Below, one piece after another: positions 25,309 to 33,143 of a stretch of DNA of 64,000 nt. Every line of letters begins with the position of its first letter. Positions within the stretch are counted from its first letter, which is position 1. This stretch comes from Gemmatimonadota bacterium (GTDB lineage Bacteria; Gemmatimonadota; Gemmatimonadetes; Longimicrobiales; Gaopeijiaceae): NCBI GenBank assembly GCA_022827345.1, contig JAJDTB010000050.1, positions 62,001 to 126,000 on the forward strand, in the 5' to 3' direction. The notes beneath the pieces are model-generated. The model was not told the origin of the DNA, ran no database searches, and was given only the letters and a program-made list of their open reading frames with translations. The position numbers were made by a program, and so were the translations under genes.

Positions 25309-27140
25309 CAGACAACGTCCTCCATCCGTCGGACCACCAGCTTCACGCACTGGTCGGGAGACAGCTTCTCGGTGTCCAGGTGCACGTCCGGGTTCACCGG
25401 TCGCTCATAGGGGCTGGACACGCCGGTGAAGTTCCTGATCTCGCCATTCAATGCCCTGGCGTAGAGGCCCTTCGGGTCGCGCCTCGCGCACACCTCCACC
25501 GACGCGTCCACGAAGATCTCCATGAAGTCGCCCGGCTCGAAGAGACTGCGCGCGAACTCTCGCTCGGACCGGAAGGGACTGATGAAGGAGGCGATCACGA
25601 TCAGCCCTGCATCCACCATGAGGCGCGCCACTTCCGCCACGCGCCTGATGTTCTCGACACGGTCGGCTTCGGTGAATCCCAGGTCGCGATTCAGGCCGTG
25701 CCGCAGGTTGTCGCCGTCGAGCAGGTAGGTGTGGCGGCCGCCGCTCACGAGGCGCCGTTCGAGCAGGTTTGCAACGGTGGACTTGCCCGACGCGGAAAGA
25801 CCGGTAAGCCACAGGCAGCGTGCGCGCTGCCGTTTCATCTGGGCACGGACCGCGCGGTCGATGTCGAAGGCCTGCCACGACAGGTTCGCCGCGCGCATGA
25901 GCGGAAAGGTGATCGTGCCCGCACCGGCGGTGGCGTTGGTCGCACGGTCGATCAGGATGAAGCCGCCCAGAGCACGGGACTCGTCGAAGGGGGCGAAGGG
26001 GACGGGACGGGTGGTCGCGAGGTTGATCACCCCGAGGTCGTTGAGTTTGAGGTGCGCGGCGGCGAGTTCCGCTCCGTCCGAGACGCCGACCCGGTGGCGG
26101 ATGCGGGTGACCGTGGCGCCCACCTCCTGGGTGTGCAACTTCATCCGGTAGGGGCGGCCCACGGTGAGCGGTTCATCTCCCATCCACACGATCCGCGCCT
26201 GGAACTGGTCCGCCACCTCCAGGGGCTCCCCGGCGGCCACGATGACATCGCCGCGGGAAACGTCGACCTGCGGCTGCAGGGTGAGGGTGACCGAGTCGCC
26301 CCGGGCGGCCTGTTGACGCTCGCCCCCCCAGACTACGATCGATTCCACCTCGGCGGGGGTTCCCGCAGGCGAGACGAGGACCTGGTCACCCGGCGACACC
26401 GTTCCTGCCGCAACGCGTCCGCAGTATCCGCGGAAGTCCGGGTTGGGGCGGTTGACGTACTGGACGGGCATGCGGAAGGGTTGGCGGTCGGCGGGCCGCT
26501 CGGCATCGACAGTCTCCAGGTGTTCCAGGAGGGTGGGGCCGTTATGCCAGGGCGACTCCGCGGCCGGCCGGGTCAGGTTGCCGCCGGTGAGCGCGGAAAC
26601 GGGGATGGCCTGCACCTTCGTCACGCCGATTCGGGCCACTTCGGCCCAGTACTGCGCGGCGATCGGCTCGAATCTGTCGCGGTCCCAATCCACCAGGTCC
26701 ATCTTGTTCACGGCGAGCACGATGTGCCTGACGCCCAACATGGCCACGATGCGGGTGTGCCGCGCCGTCTGCGGCAGGATGCCCTTGCGCGCGTCCGTCA
26801 TGACCACGGCGAGGTGCGCGGTCGAAGCGCCGGTCGCCATGTTGCACGTGTACTGCTCGTGGCCGGGCGCGTCGGCTACGATGAAGCGGCGGCGCGGCGT
26901 TTCGAATGCGCGGTAGGCGACGTCGATGGTGATGCCCTGCTCTCGCTCGTCCTGCAGACCGTCGACGAGGAGGGCGAGGTCGGCCGCGTCGCCCCGGGTG
27001 CCGTAGCGTCGGGAGTCCTCGGCGACCCGCTCCATTTCGTCGGCAAACACCTGGCGGGTGTCCTGGAGGATGCGGCCGAGCAGCGTGCTCTTTCCGTCGT
27101 CCACGCTGCCGCACAGGACGAATCGCAGGGTCGGCGTCAT
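25308..27140 (-). CDS. cysNC: Bifunctional CysN/CysC: sulfate adenylyltransferase subunit 1 and APS kinase
   Basis: 610 residues from ATG 27140; the frame is open to 27299 but that part is shadow. The N-terminal GTPase part has the P-loop GSVDDGKST at residues 11-19, DAPGHEQYTCNMATGAS and NKMDLVDW, as in CysN. The C-terminal part is APS kinase: P-loop LTGLSASGKST at about residues 446-456, DGDNLRHGLN and FISPFRSEREFAR. With CysD it makes APS from ATP and sulfate; the kinase part then makes PAPS, the donor for sulfotransferases and also an intermediate of assimilation. Starts overlap with cysD (ATGA) and with the sterol methyltransferase, so the three are coupled. Confidence 0.95.
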   Translation of the reverse strand: MTPTLRFVLCGSVDDGKSTLLGRILQDTRQVFADEMERVAEDSRRYGTRGDAADLALLVDGLQDEREQGITIDVAYRAFETPRRRFIVADAPGHEQYTCNMATGASTAHLAVVMTDARKGILPQTARHTRIVAMLGVRHIVLAVNKMDLVDWDRDRFEPIAAQYWAEVARIGVTKVQAIPVSALTGGNLTRPAAESPWHNGPTLLEHLETVDAERPADRQPFRMPVQYVNRPNPDFRGYCGRVAAGTVSPGDQVLVSPAGTPAEVESIVVWGGERQQAARGDSVTLTLQPQVDVSRGDVIVAAGEPLEVADQFQARIVWMGDEPLTVGRPYRMKLHTQEVGATVTRIRHRVGVSDGAELAAAHLKLNDLGVINLATTRPVPFAPFDESRALGGFILIDRATNATAGAGTITFPLMRAANLSWQAFDIDRAVRAQMKRQRARCLWLTGLSASGKSTVANLLERRLVSGGRHTYLLDGDNLRHGLNRDLGFTEADRVENIRRVAEVARLMVDAGLIVIASFISPFRSEREFARSLFEPGDFMEIFVDASVEVCARRDPKGLYARALNGEIRNFTGVSSPYERPVNPDVHLDTEKLSPDQCVKLVVRRMEDVV

Positions 27141-28042
27141 CAGAAGTAGCCCTCCCTCTTCTTCCGCTCCATCGACGCTTCGTCGTCGTGGTCGATCAGG
27201 CGGCCCTCGCGCTCCGAGTGGTCGGTGGCAATGGTCTCGGCGATGATCGCGGCGAGCGTGGCCGCGTCGCTCTCGATGGCGGCGGTGAGAGGATAGCACC
27301 CCAGCGTGCGGAAGCGGACGCGGCGCATCCGGGGCGCCTCGCCCGGCTCCAGCGGCATGCGGTCGTCATCCACCATGATCCAAAGGCCGTCGCGCTTCAC
27401 TACCGGACGCTCCGCGGCGTAGTACAGCGGCACGATCGGGATCTCCTCGGCGGCAATGTAACGCCAGACGTCGGCCTCGGTCCAGTTCGAGAGAGGGGAG
27501 ACCCGGAGCGATTCACCGGTCTGCAGGTGCGTGTTGTAGAGGTTCCACGGCTCGGGCCGCTGCGCCTTCGGGTCCCACTGGTGGGTGGGGCTCCGCAGCG
27601 AGAAGATCCGCTCCTTGGCGCGCGACTTCTCCTCGTCGCGGCGCGCGCCCACGAAGACGATGTCGTAGCGGCCCGCGTCGAGGGCCTGGCGCAGCGCGAC
27701 GGTCTTCATCGCCTCGGTGAAGCAGGCGGACCCGTGGGTGAAGGGGGTGATGCCCGCGTCCACGCCCTCCCGGTTGGTGTGGACGATGAGCCTCACGCCC
27801 GCCTCGGCCGCGACCCGGTCCCGGAAGGCGATCATTTCGCGGAACTTCCAGGTGGTGTCGACGTGCAGCAGAGGCATGGGCGGCGGAGCAGGCCAGAAGG
27901 CTTTCCGGGCCAGGTGCAGGAGAACCGACGAGTCTTTCCCGATGGAATAGAGCATCACCGGCCGGGCTGCCACGGCGATCCCCTCGCGCATGATCTCGAT
28001 GGCCTCGGATTCGAGGGCCGAGAGCCAGGGATACCGCTTCAA
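27140..28042 (-). CDS. cysD: CysD: sulfate adenylyltransferase subunit 2
   Basis: 300 residues from TTG 28042, chosen because the family begins with this [24 protein letters not shown] helix and the length then equals the usual 300 or so; ATG 28102 is an alternative without a ribosome-binding site. The PP-loop ATP site is SIGKDS at residues 33-38, in the context [20 protein letters not shown]. Further family segments are [31 protein letters not shown] and [11 protein letters not shown]. It adenylates sulfate, driven by the GTPase subunit encoded next. The STAS-domain gene ends 70 bp upstream on the same strand and may share the transcript. Confidence 0.95.
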   Translation of the reverse strand: MKRYPWLSALESEAIEIMREGIAVAARPVMLYSIGKDSSVLLHLARKAFWPAPPPMPLLHVDTTWKFREMIAFRDRVAAEAGVRLIVHTNREGVDAGITPFTHGSACFTEAMKTVALRQALDAGRYDIVFVGARRDEEKSRAKERIFSLRSPTHQWDPKAQRPEPWNLYNTHLQTGESLRVSPLSNWTEADVWRYIAAEEIPIVPLYYAAERPVVKRDGLWIMVDDDRMPLEPGEAPRMRRVRFRTLGCYPLTAAIESDAATLAAIIAETIATDHSEREGRLIDHDDEASMERKKREGYF

Positions 28043-28112
28043 GGTAGAGCAGCCTCGCGGGTACGGGGGTCGGCGACCGATTCGATGGCGGCAGCCGCCC
28101 ATGAGGGCAGGG

Positions 28113-28763
28113 TCAGGTGCTCCGTCCGAGCACGTCTTCGAGCGTTGCGGCAGCCTTGCGGAACATTTCTGCCAGGGCCCTCTTGCGGCGCTCCTTCATG
28201 ACTTCGACCTGCTGCCACAGGACAGCCTTGATCTCCGCATCCACCCTCGACCGGAGGTCGAACGCGATATCCTCGTTGTCGTACTCGTACTTCTCGATGG
28301 TATATCCGGCGATGTCGGCGATGTTCTCGCTCACCACGGCGAAATTGATCGCATTGCGCATCGGGATCGGCGTTTCGCCGGCTTGCGTCAAGTAGACTTC
28401 GCCCACGTCTCCATCGGCCGCTGCGCCGGCCGCGTCGATGGCGGCCGCCCAGGTGGCATGGACCGGGATGACCTTGTCGAACCCGCTGGCCGAAACGACG
28501 GCGAGGATCGACTCCGAGAGGTTGCATAGGCCTACCGACTGGCCTGACCCTCGGAATCTCTTCGCCACGGTCAGCAGGACGCGAAGGCCGGCGCTGCTCA
28601 TGTAGGACAGATGCCGACAATCGAGGACGAGAGCCTGTTCGTCCGCTTCTATCCCCTCGTCCAACGCCGATTGAAGAGCCGCACTGCTGCCGCTGTCCAC
28701 ACGGCCGGACACCGACGCCACCAGAACGCCGGCAGGACGACTCCAGCTGACTTGCATCGTCAT
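28113..28763 (-). CDS. STAS-domain anti-sigma-factor-antagonist-like protein with extra C-terminal domain (1)
   Basis: 216 residues. The first 110 form a STAS domain of the SpoIIAA/RsbV kind: [13 protein letters not shown], then [20 protein letters not shown] with the phosphorylatable-type serines 56-57. STAS proteins of this class are switched by phosphorylation by a partner kinase. The last 80 residues (from about 137) form a second region containing [19 protein letters not shown] and a long basic helix [19 protein letters not shown]. The same arrangement is seen in the paralogue at 37681-38334. The domain is not one I recognise. No partner kinase of RsbW type lies adjacent, though the permease at 39534 has a kinase-like C-terminal domain. 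Confidence 0.85.
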   Translation of the reverse strand: MTMQVSWSRPAGVLVASVSGRVDSGSSAALQSALDEGIEADEQALVLDCRHLSYMSSAGLRVLLTVAKRFRGSGQSVGLCNLSESILAVVSASGFDKVIPVHATWAAAIDAAGAAADGDVGEVYLTQAGETPIPMRNAINFAVVSENIADIAGYTIEKYEYDNEDIAFDLRSRVDAEIKAVLWQQVEVMKERRKRALAEMFRKAAATLEDVLGRST

Positions 28764-29008
28764 TGTCGTTTCCTCGTGATTTCAAGGTTCCGGGGGAAGG
28801 TCTCCGAAATACTGTCCGGCTCGCAGAGCGCTGTCAAACGGCTGCCCGAAACACTTTCCCCGGCCTGCTTCGGCGACGCGGAGGGCTCCCATCCCTGCGC
28901 CGCGCGGTTCGAGCAACGGGGAAGAGCGGATCTGGCACGCCCGCAGTGCGGTGCTATCATCACAAGTGTTACGCGACGCGGCCTCCCCCGAGCTCCAGGG
29001 CGAAATCC

Positions 29009-30265
29009 ATGAAAAACGTGAATCGGCGACATTTTCTGAAGGCCAGTGCGATCGGGCTCTCGGCTCTCCCGGCAGCCCGCGGTCTCGCGGCTTCAACTCC
29101 CGGGGACGGGTCGGCCCACCTGACCCGCACCCCCCCGCACCGCCTCGACGACCCGCTCGGCGTTCGCGCAAGCTTCCCCGTGACCGAGGAACTCGCCTAT
29201 CTCAACACGGCTTCGGTCGGGCCGCTGTCGATCCCCGTGCGCGACGCCCTGCATGCCTACGCCGACGAAAAGATGCGCCGCCGCAACACGTCCTCCGGGC
29301 GCGAGGCCATCGCGAGCGCCCGTTCCCGCTTCGCCAGGGTCTTCGGCACCGAAGAGAACGAAATCGCGTTCCTGTATGCGACGAGCGGCGCCGAGAACAT
29401 CATCGCCAGCGCTCTCGACTGGCGCGCAGGCGACAACGTGGTGGTCGACGAACTCCATTTCGTGACCACCTTCGTTCTGTACAGGGAGCTCGAACGCAGG
29501 CACGGAATCGAGCTGCGGATCATCCCCTCGCGCGGGGGCGTGGTCTCGGTCGACGACTTCGCCGAACACACCGATGACCGCACCCGCCTGATCAGCGTGG
29601 CCTGGGTGTCGAACCGCAACGGCTTCCGCTACGACCTGCCTCCCCTGGCCGACCTCGCCCACGCGCATGGTGCGTACCTGTACGCCGACGCGATCCAGGC
29701 GTGGGGGACCTTCCCCACCAACCTCCACGAGGAAAAGGTCGACTTCGCCTGCGGCAACGGCTACAAATGGCTGCACGCGGACTTCGGGTGCGCGCCCTTC
29801 TACGTTCGCGCCGAGCACCTGGAGTGGATGACGGCCGACCGCCATGGCCACAGCCAGGTTGCCGAGACGCTCCCGGGCCACCGCTTCCGGCTGAAGACGA
29901 GCGCCGCAAAGCTCGAGTACGCCAACCCCGCCTATGGTCCGGTGAGCGCCATGGCCGCCGCGCTGGAGTTTCTCGAGGGCGTCGGCCCGGACCGCATCGC
30001 GGCGCATGTGCAGGGGCTGGCCGGCGAGCTGCGCACGGAAGCCGAGGCGCTCGGGATGCGGCTCTTCACGCCGCCCGGCAACCCGTCCGCAATCGTCAGC
30101 TTCTATCACGGCCTCGATCACGAGCGGTTGGCGCGGGCGCTCGAGGGCGAGGGGGTGGCGGTGACCTTCCAGGAGGACGGGGCGCTGCTCAGGGCGGCCG
30201 TGGGGATGTTCAACAACCGGAGTGATGTGGACCGGCTGCTCGGGGTGCTGGCGGCGATGGTCTGA
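29009..30265 (+). CDS. Tat-exported class V aminotransferase-fold PLP enzyme
   Basis: 418 residues from ATG 29009 (the frame is open to 28763 but that part is not gene-like). The N terminus is a twin-arginine signal, NRRHFLKASAIGLSALPAA, cleaved near GLAAST. The body is a class V aminotransferase (NifS/isopenicillin-N-epimerase type): AYLNTASVGPLSIPV, YATSGAENIIASAL, ISVAWVSNRNGFRYDLPPLA, YADAIQAWG, and the PLP lysine in GNGYKWLHADFG. Desulfurases need an active Cys loop that I do not see, so an epimerase, lyase or aminotransferase is more likely. Exported PLP enzymes are uncommon. The permuted DAAO-like lipoprotein gene follows 104 bp later. Confidence 0.88.
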   Translation: MKNVNRRHFLKASAIGLSALPAARGLAASTPGDGSAHLTRTPPHRLDDPLGVRASFPVTEELAYLNTASVGPLSIPVRDALHAYADEKMRRRNTSSGREAIASARSRFARVFGTEENEIAFLYATSGAENIIASALDWRAGDNVVVDELHFVTTFVLYRELERRHGIELRIIPSRGGVVSVDDFAEHTDDRTRLISVAWVSNRNGFRYDLPPLADLAHAHGAYLYADAIQAWGTFPTNLHEEKVDFACGNGYKWLHADFGCAPFYVRAEHLEWMTADRHGHSQVAETLPGHRFRLKTSAAKLEYANPAYGPVSAMAAALEFLEGVGPDRIAAHVQGLAGELRTEAEALGMRLFTPPGNPSAIVSFYHGLDHERLARALEGEGVAVTFQEDGALLRAAVGMFNNRSDVDRLLGVLAAMV

Positions 30266-30369
30266 ACCGGACCGCCGCCCGGCGGCTGCAAGTTGCCCGC
30301 CGCGGGCGCGCCGTCCAAGATGGTATCGGTGAAGACGCCAGCCATGTGAGCCTGGGCCGGAGGCGACCT

Positions 30370-31521
30370 GTGGATCGTAGAACGCTGCTGAAGATCGGCG
30401 GAATGGGCCTGATCGGGAGCGGATTGGGAGCCTGCTCGGTACGTTCCTGGTCCACGGACCGGCGCGCCCCGCTGCTGGCGCCCGTGCGGGCGGAGCGGGA
30501 CCGCATCATCCGCACCACCGTGGGGCTGCGACCGCACCGCCCTGCCGGCTTCCTGCTCCGTGCCGACCGGCTCGACGACACCACGGTGATCCACAACTAC
30601 GGTCACGGCGGGGCGGGCATGTCGATCTCGTGGGGCACGGGGCAGATGGCCGCCGAGATGGCTCTCGATCACCCCAGCCGCACCGCGGCGGTGATCGGAT
30701 GCGGGGTCGCGGGGCTCACCTCCGCGCGTGAGCTCCAGCGGCGTGGCTTCGATGTCACCATCTACGCCATGACGGTGCCCCCGAACACGACATCCAACAT
30801 GTCGCTGGCAGGTTTCACTCCAACATCGGGGCTCGTCGCCGACGACTTGCGGACCCCGGCGTGGGACGCGCAATTCCGCGAAGCCGCGGACATCTCGTAC
30901 CGCCAGTTGCAGCTCCTGGTGGGGCGGGGATACGGGGTGTCGTGGATCAGGAGCTACGCGCTGAGCGACAACGAGCCCCGCGCCCGGCAGAGTGACGAGG
31001 AACCGGAGCGCGCCCCGCTGCTCCCCGCGCACCTGCGCACCGGAAGGACGCGCCTCGGCCCCGGAGAGCACCCCTTTCCGACCCGCTACGCGACCCGGCG
31101 CACCCAGCTGCGCATCGAGCCCACGGTCTATCTCGAGGCTCTCGTCGGCGACTTCATCGACTTCGGCGGGAGCATCGTCATCCGCGAGTTCACCGAGCCG
31201 CGAGAGTTGGTGGCACTGGACGAATCCCTCGTGATCAACTGCACGGGCCTGGGAGCCCGCGACCTCTTCGGAGACACCGATCTGATTCCCGTGAAGGGGC
31301 AGCTGACCGTGCTGGTGCCGCAGCCGGAAGTGGACTACGGCACCTTCGGGGGACCCGGGCCATCCCGGGGCGGACTCGGCATCCACATGCAGCCCCGGAG
31401 CGACGGGATCGTGCTGGGAGGCACCGCCGAGCGTGGAGAGTGGTCGCTGGAGCCCGACCCGGAGGCCATCGAGCGTATCGTGACCGGGCACCAGGCGGTC
31501 TTTTCGGCGATGCGTTTCTGA
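30370..31521 (+). CDS. Circularly permuted DAAO-like FAD oxidoreductase, exported lipoprotein
   Basis: 383 residues from GTG 30370, 6 nt after GGAGG. The signal has twin arginines (DRRTLLKIGG) and a lipobox (GSGLGAC, Cys22). Motifs of D-amino-acid oxidases occur in swapped order. VGLRPHRPAGF and VIHNYGHGGAGMSISWG, normally at the C terminus, are at residues 51-89. The N-terminal FAD motif AAVIGCGVAGLTSARELQRRG comes after, at about 106-126. The rest follows the usual order (PNTTSNMSLAG; NCTGLGARDLFGD; VKGQLTVL). Likely oxidation of an amino acid or amine outside the cytoplasm. It may act with the exported PLP enzyme encoded upstream. Confidence 0.85.
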   Translation: MDRRTLLKIGGMGLIGSGLGACSVRSWSTDRRAPLLAPVRAERDRIIRTTVGLRPHRPAGFLLRADRLDDTTVIHNYGHGGAGMSISWGTGQMAAEMALDHPSRTAAVIGCGVAGLTSARELQRRGFDVTIYAMTVPPNTTSNMSLAGFTPTSGLVADDLRTPAWDAQFREAADISYRQLQLLVGRGYGVSWIRSYALSDNEPRARQSDEEPERAPLLPAHLRTGRTRLGPGEHPFPTRYATRRTQLRIEPTVYLEALVGDFIDFGGSIVIREFTEPRELVALDESLVINCTGLGARDLFGDTDLIPVKGQLTVLVPQPEVDYGTFGGPGPSRGGLGIHMQPRSDGIVLGGTAERGEWSLEPDPEAIERIVTGHQAVFSAMRF

Positions 31522-31883
31522 GCCGGCGGGACATCACGCGGACGCGTCCTGCATGCGGCTCAGGCCGGGCTTGATTTCGAAAGCCGCGGACGCAGTCGGA
31601 CGATTCGGCCGGCCCTGGTGTGGCGTGTGACGTCATGGGGTGGAACGGCCGACTCACAGACACGATGTCAACGTTTGTGGAAACATGTTTTCAATGAGAT
31701 TGCAGACATGATTTCAATGCTCCTGGAGACGGACATTCGGCAAAGGGATGCCGGCGCGAAGGTGCGCGAGCGCCGCGGCCAGCGTGGGAGCGCCGCCGTC
31801 CGAATGCAGTGGGACGTGTTGCACCGACTGCGCGCCGCTCCCGGTGCTCGCGCGGGCTCATCCACGGCTTGCTAACTTCCGGC
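31522..31883. other. 362-bp gene-free gap with a pair of direct repeats
   Basis: No convincing gene is present. A 56-codon frame from the ATG at 31708 reads charged, low-complexity and arginine-rich, and I do not call it. The stretch 31670-31720 is AT-richer than its surroundings and holds ACATGTTTTCAATG (31683-31696) and ACATGATTTCAATG (31706-31719), 13 of 14 identical and 23 nt apart, about two helical turns. These could be operator half-sites for the GcvT-like gene starting at 31884. Confidence 0.4.
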
Positions 31884-33077
31884 ATGCTCCTCGAGACCCC
31901 CTTCCACCCCCGCACCGCCCCCCTCTGCCACAGCCGCCGCTGGCGCAACTGGTCGGGGTACGCCAGCGCGCTCACCTACGAGCCCGGCCACGAGTACGAG
32001 TACTACGCGGTGCGGAGCGGCGCCGGGCTGTTCGACATCTCGCCACTGCGGAAATACGAGATCGCGGGCGCGGACGCGGCGGCGCTGGTGGACCGCGTGG
32101 TGACGCGCAATGCGCTCGAGTGTCCCGTGGGCAGGGTGCTCTACACGCCCTGGTGCGACGAGGCGGGAAAGATGATCGACGACGGGACGGTGCAGCGTCT
32201 GGGAGAGGACACCTTTCGGGTGACCTCCGCGGATCCGTGTCTGCGCTGGTTCCAGGACTGCGCGCTGGGGATGGACGCCGCCGTGCGCGACATCACGCGC
32301 GAGCTGGCCGCGCTGGCGCTGCAGGGTCCCACATCGCGGGAGATTCTGGAGCGGGTGGTGACGGGCGCCGACGTTGCCGCGCTGCCTTTTTTCGGGTTGA
32401 CCGGAGGGAGCATCGGCGCGGCCCCGGTGACCGTCACGCGCACGGGCTACACGGGGGACCTGGGGTACGAGATCTGGGTGCGCCCCGAAAATGCGGTGGG
32501 GGTCTGGGATGCGCTCGCCGAGGTGGGCCGCGGCTACGGGCTCGCGCCGGCGGGGCTCGACGCGCTCGACGTGGCACGCATCGAGGCCGGGCTGCTGCTC
32601 AAGGACGTGGACTACGTCTCGACGTGGACGGCGCTGATCGAATCGCGCAAGTCGTCGCCGTACGAGGCGGGGCTGGGGTGGGCGGTGCAGCCGCAGCCGG
32701 GGCGGGATTTCGTGGGGAGCCGGGCGCTGGCGCGGGAGGCGGCCGCGCCGTCGGAGTGGGGGTTTGCCGGGCTCGAGGTCGAGTGGCCGCACATCGAGAA
32801 GCGCTTCGCGGCGGTCGGGCTGCCGCCGCTGATGGCCGGGCGCGCGTCGCGCGAGGCGGTCCCGATCTACGCCGGTGGCAAGCAGGTGGGGTACGTCACC
32901 AGCTCCACCTTCTCGCCGATCCTGAAGAAGTACATTGCGCTCGCCACGGTCCGGCGCGAGTTCACGCGGCCGGGCCATCGCGTCAAATTCGAGCTGACGG
33001 TGGAGTTCGTGCGCCACACGGTGCCGGCACGGGTGGTGAAGACCCCGTTTTTCGACCCGGCGCGGAAGCGGGGTTGA
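31884..33077 (+). CDS. GcvT-like aminomethyltransferase family protein
   Basis: 397 residues from ATG 31884, about the length of glycine-cleavage T proteins. Family motifs include WSGYASALTYEPGHEYEYYAV-like opening residues, SGAGLFDISPLRKYEIAG, TRTGYTGDLGYEIWV and the folate-site region DALDVARIEAGLL. GcvT-fold enzymes pass one-carbon or methyl groups to tetrahydrofolate. No glycine-cleavage partners (GcvP, GcvH) are nearby; instead two phytoene-desaturase-like genes and a DmdA-like gene follow, so demethylation of a methylated amine or sulfonium compound is more likely than glycine cleavage. A Rex-type operator lies in the 66-bp gap to the next gene. Confidence 0.85.
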   Translation: MLLETPFHPRTAPLCHSRRWRNWSGYASALTYEPGHEYEYYAVRSGAGLFDISPLRKYEIAGADAAALVDRVVTRNALECPVGRVLYTPWCDEAGKMIDDGTVQRLGEDTFRVTSADPCLRWFQDCALGMDAAVRDITRELAALALQGPTSREILERVVTGADVAALPFFGLTGGSIGAAPVTVTRTGYTGDLGYEIWVRPENAVGVWDALAEVGRGYGLAPAGLDALDVARIEAGLLLKDVDYVSTWTALIESRKSSPYEAGLGWAVQPQPGRDFVGSRALAREAAAPSEWGFAGLEVEWPHIEKRFAAVGLPPLMAGRASREAVPIYAGGKQVGYVTSSTFSPILKKYIALATVRREFTRPGHRVKFELTVEFVRHTVPARVVKTPFFDPARKRG

Positions 33078-33109
33078 AGTCATGAGCGGCCGTCACGCGC
33101 GCACCCGGC

Positions 33110-33127
33110 TTGTGAAACGCTTCACAA
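33110..33127. promoter_or_regulatory. Candidate Rex operator
   Basis: TTGTGAAACGCTTCACAA is a perfect palindrome that fits the redox repressor Rex consensus TTGTGAA-N4-TTCACAA. It ends just before the ribosome-binding site (GAGG, 33129-33132) of the desaturase-like gene starting at 33144, a natural place for a repressor to block transcription. The same 18 bp occurs in lutC. Rex itself is not encoded in the window. Confidence 0.6.
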
Positions 33128-33143
33128 AGAGGCGCTGGTCACG

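Noticed and set aside
31618..31875. An 85-codon plus-strand frame in the gap before the GcvT-like gene
   Set aside because: Arginine-rich, low-complexity composition, no ribosome-binding site at its start, and no family resemblance.
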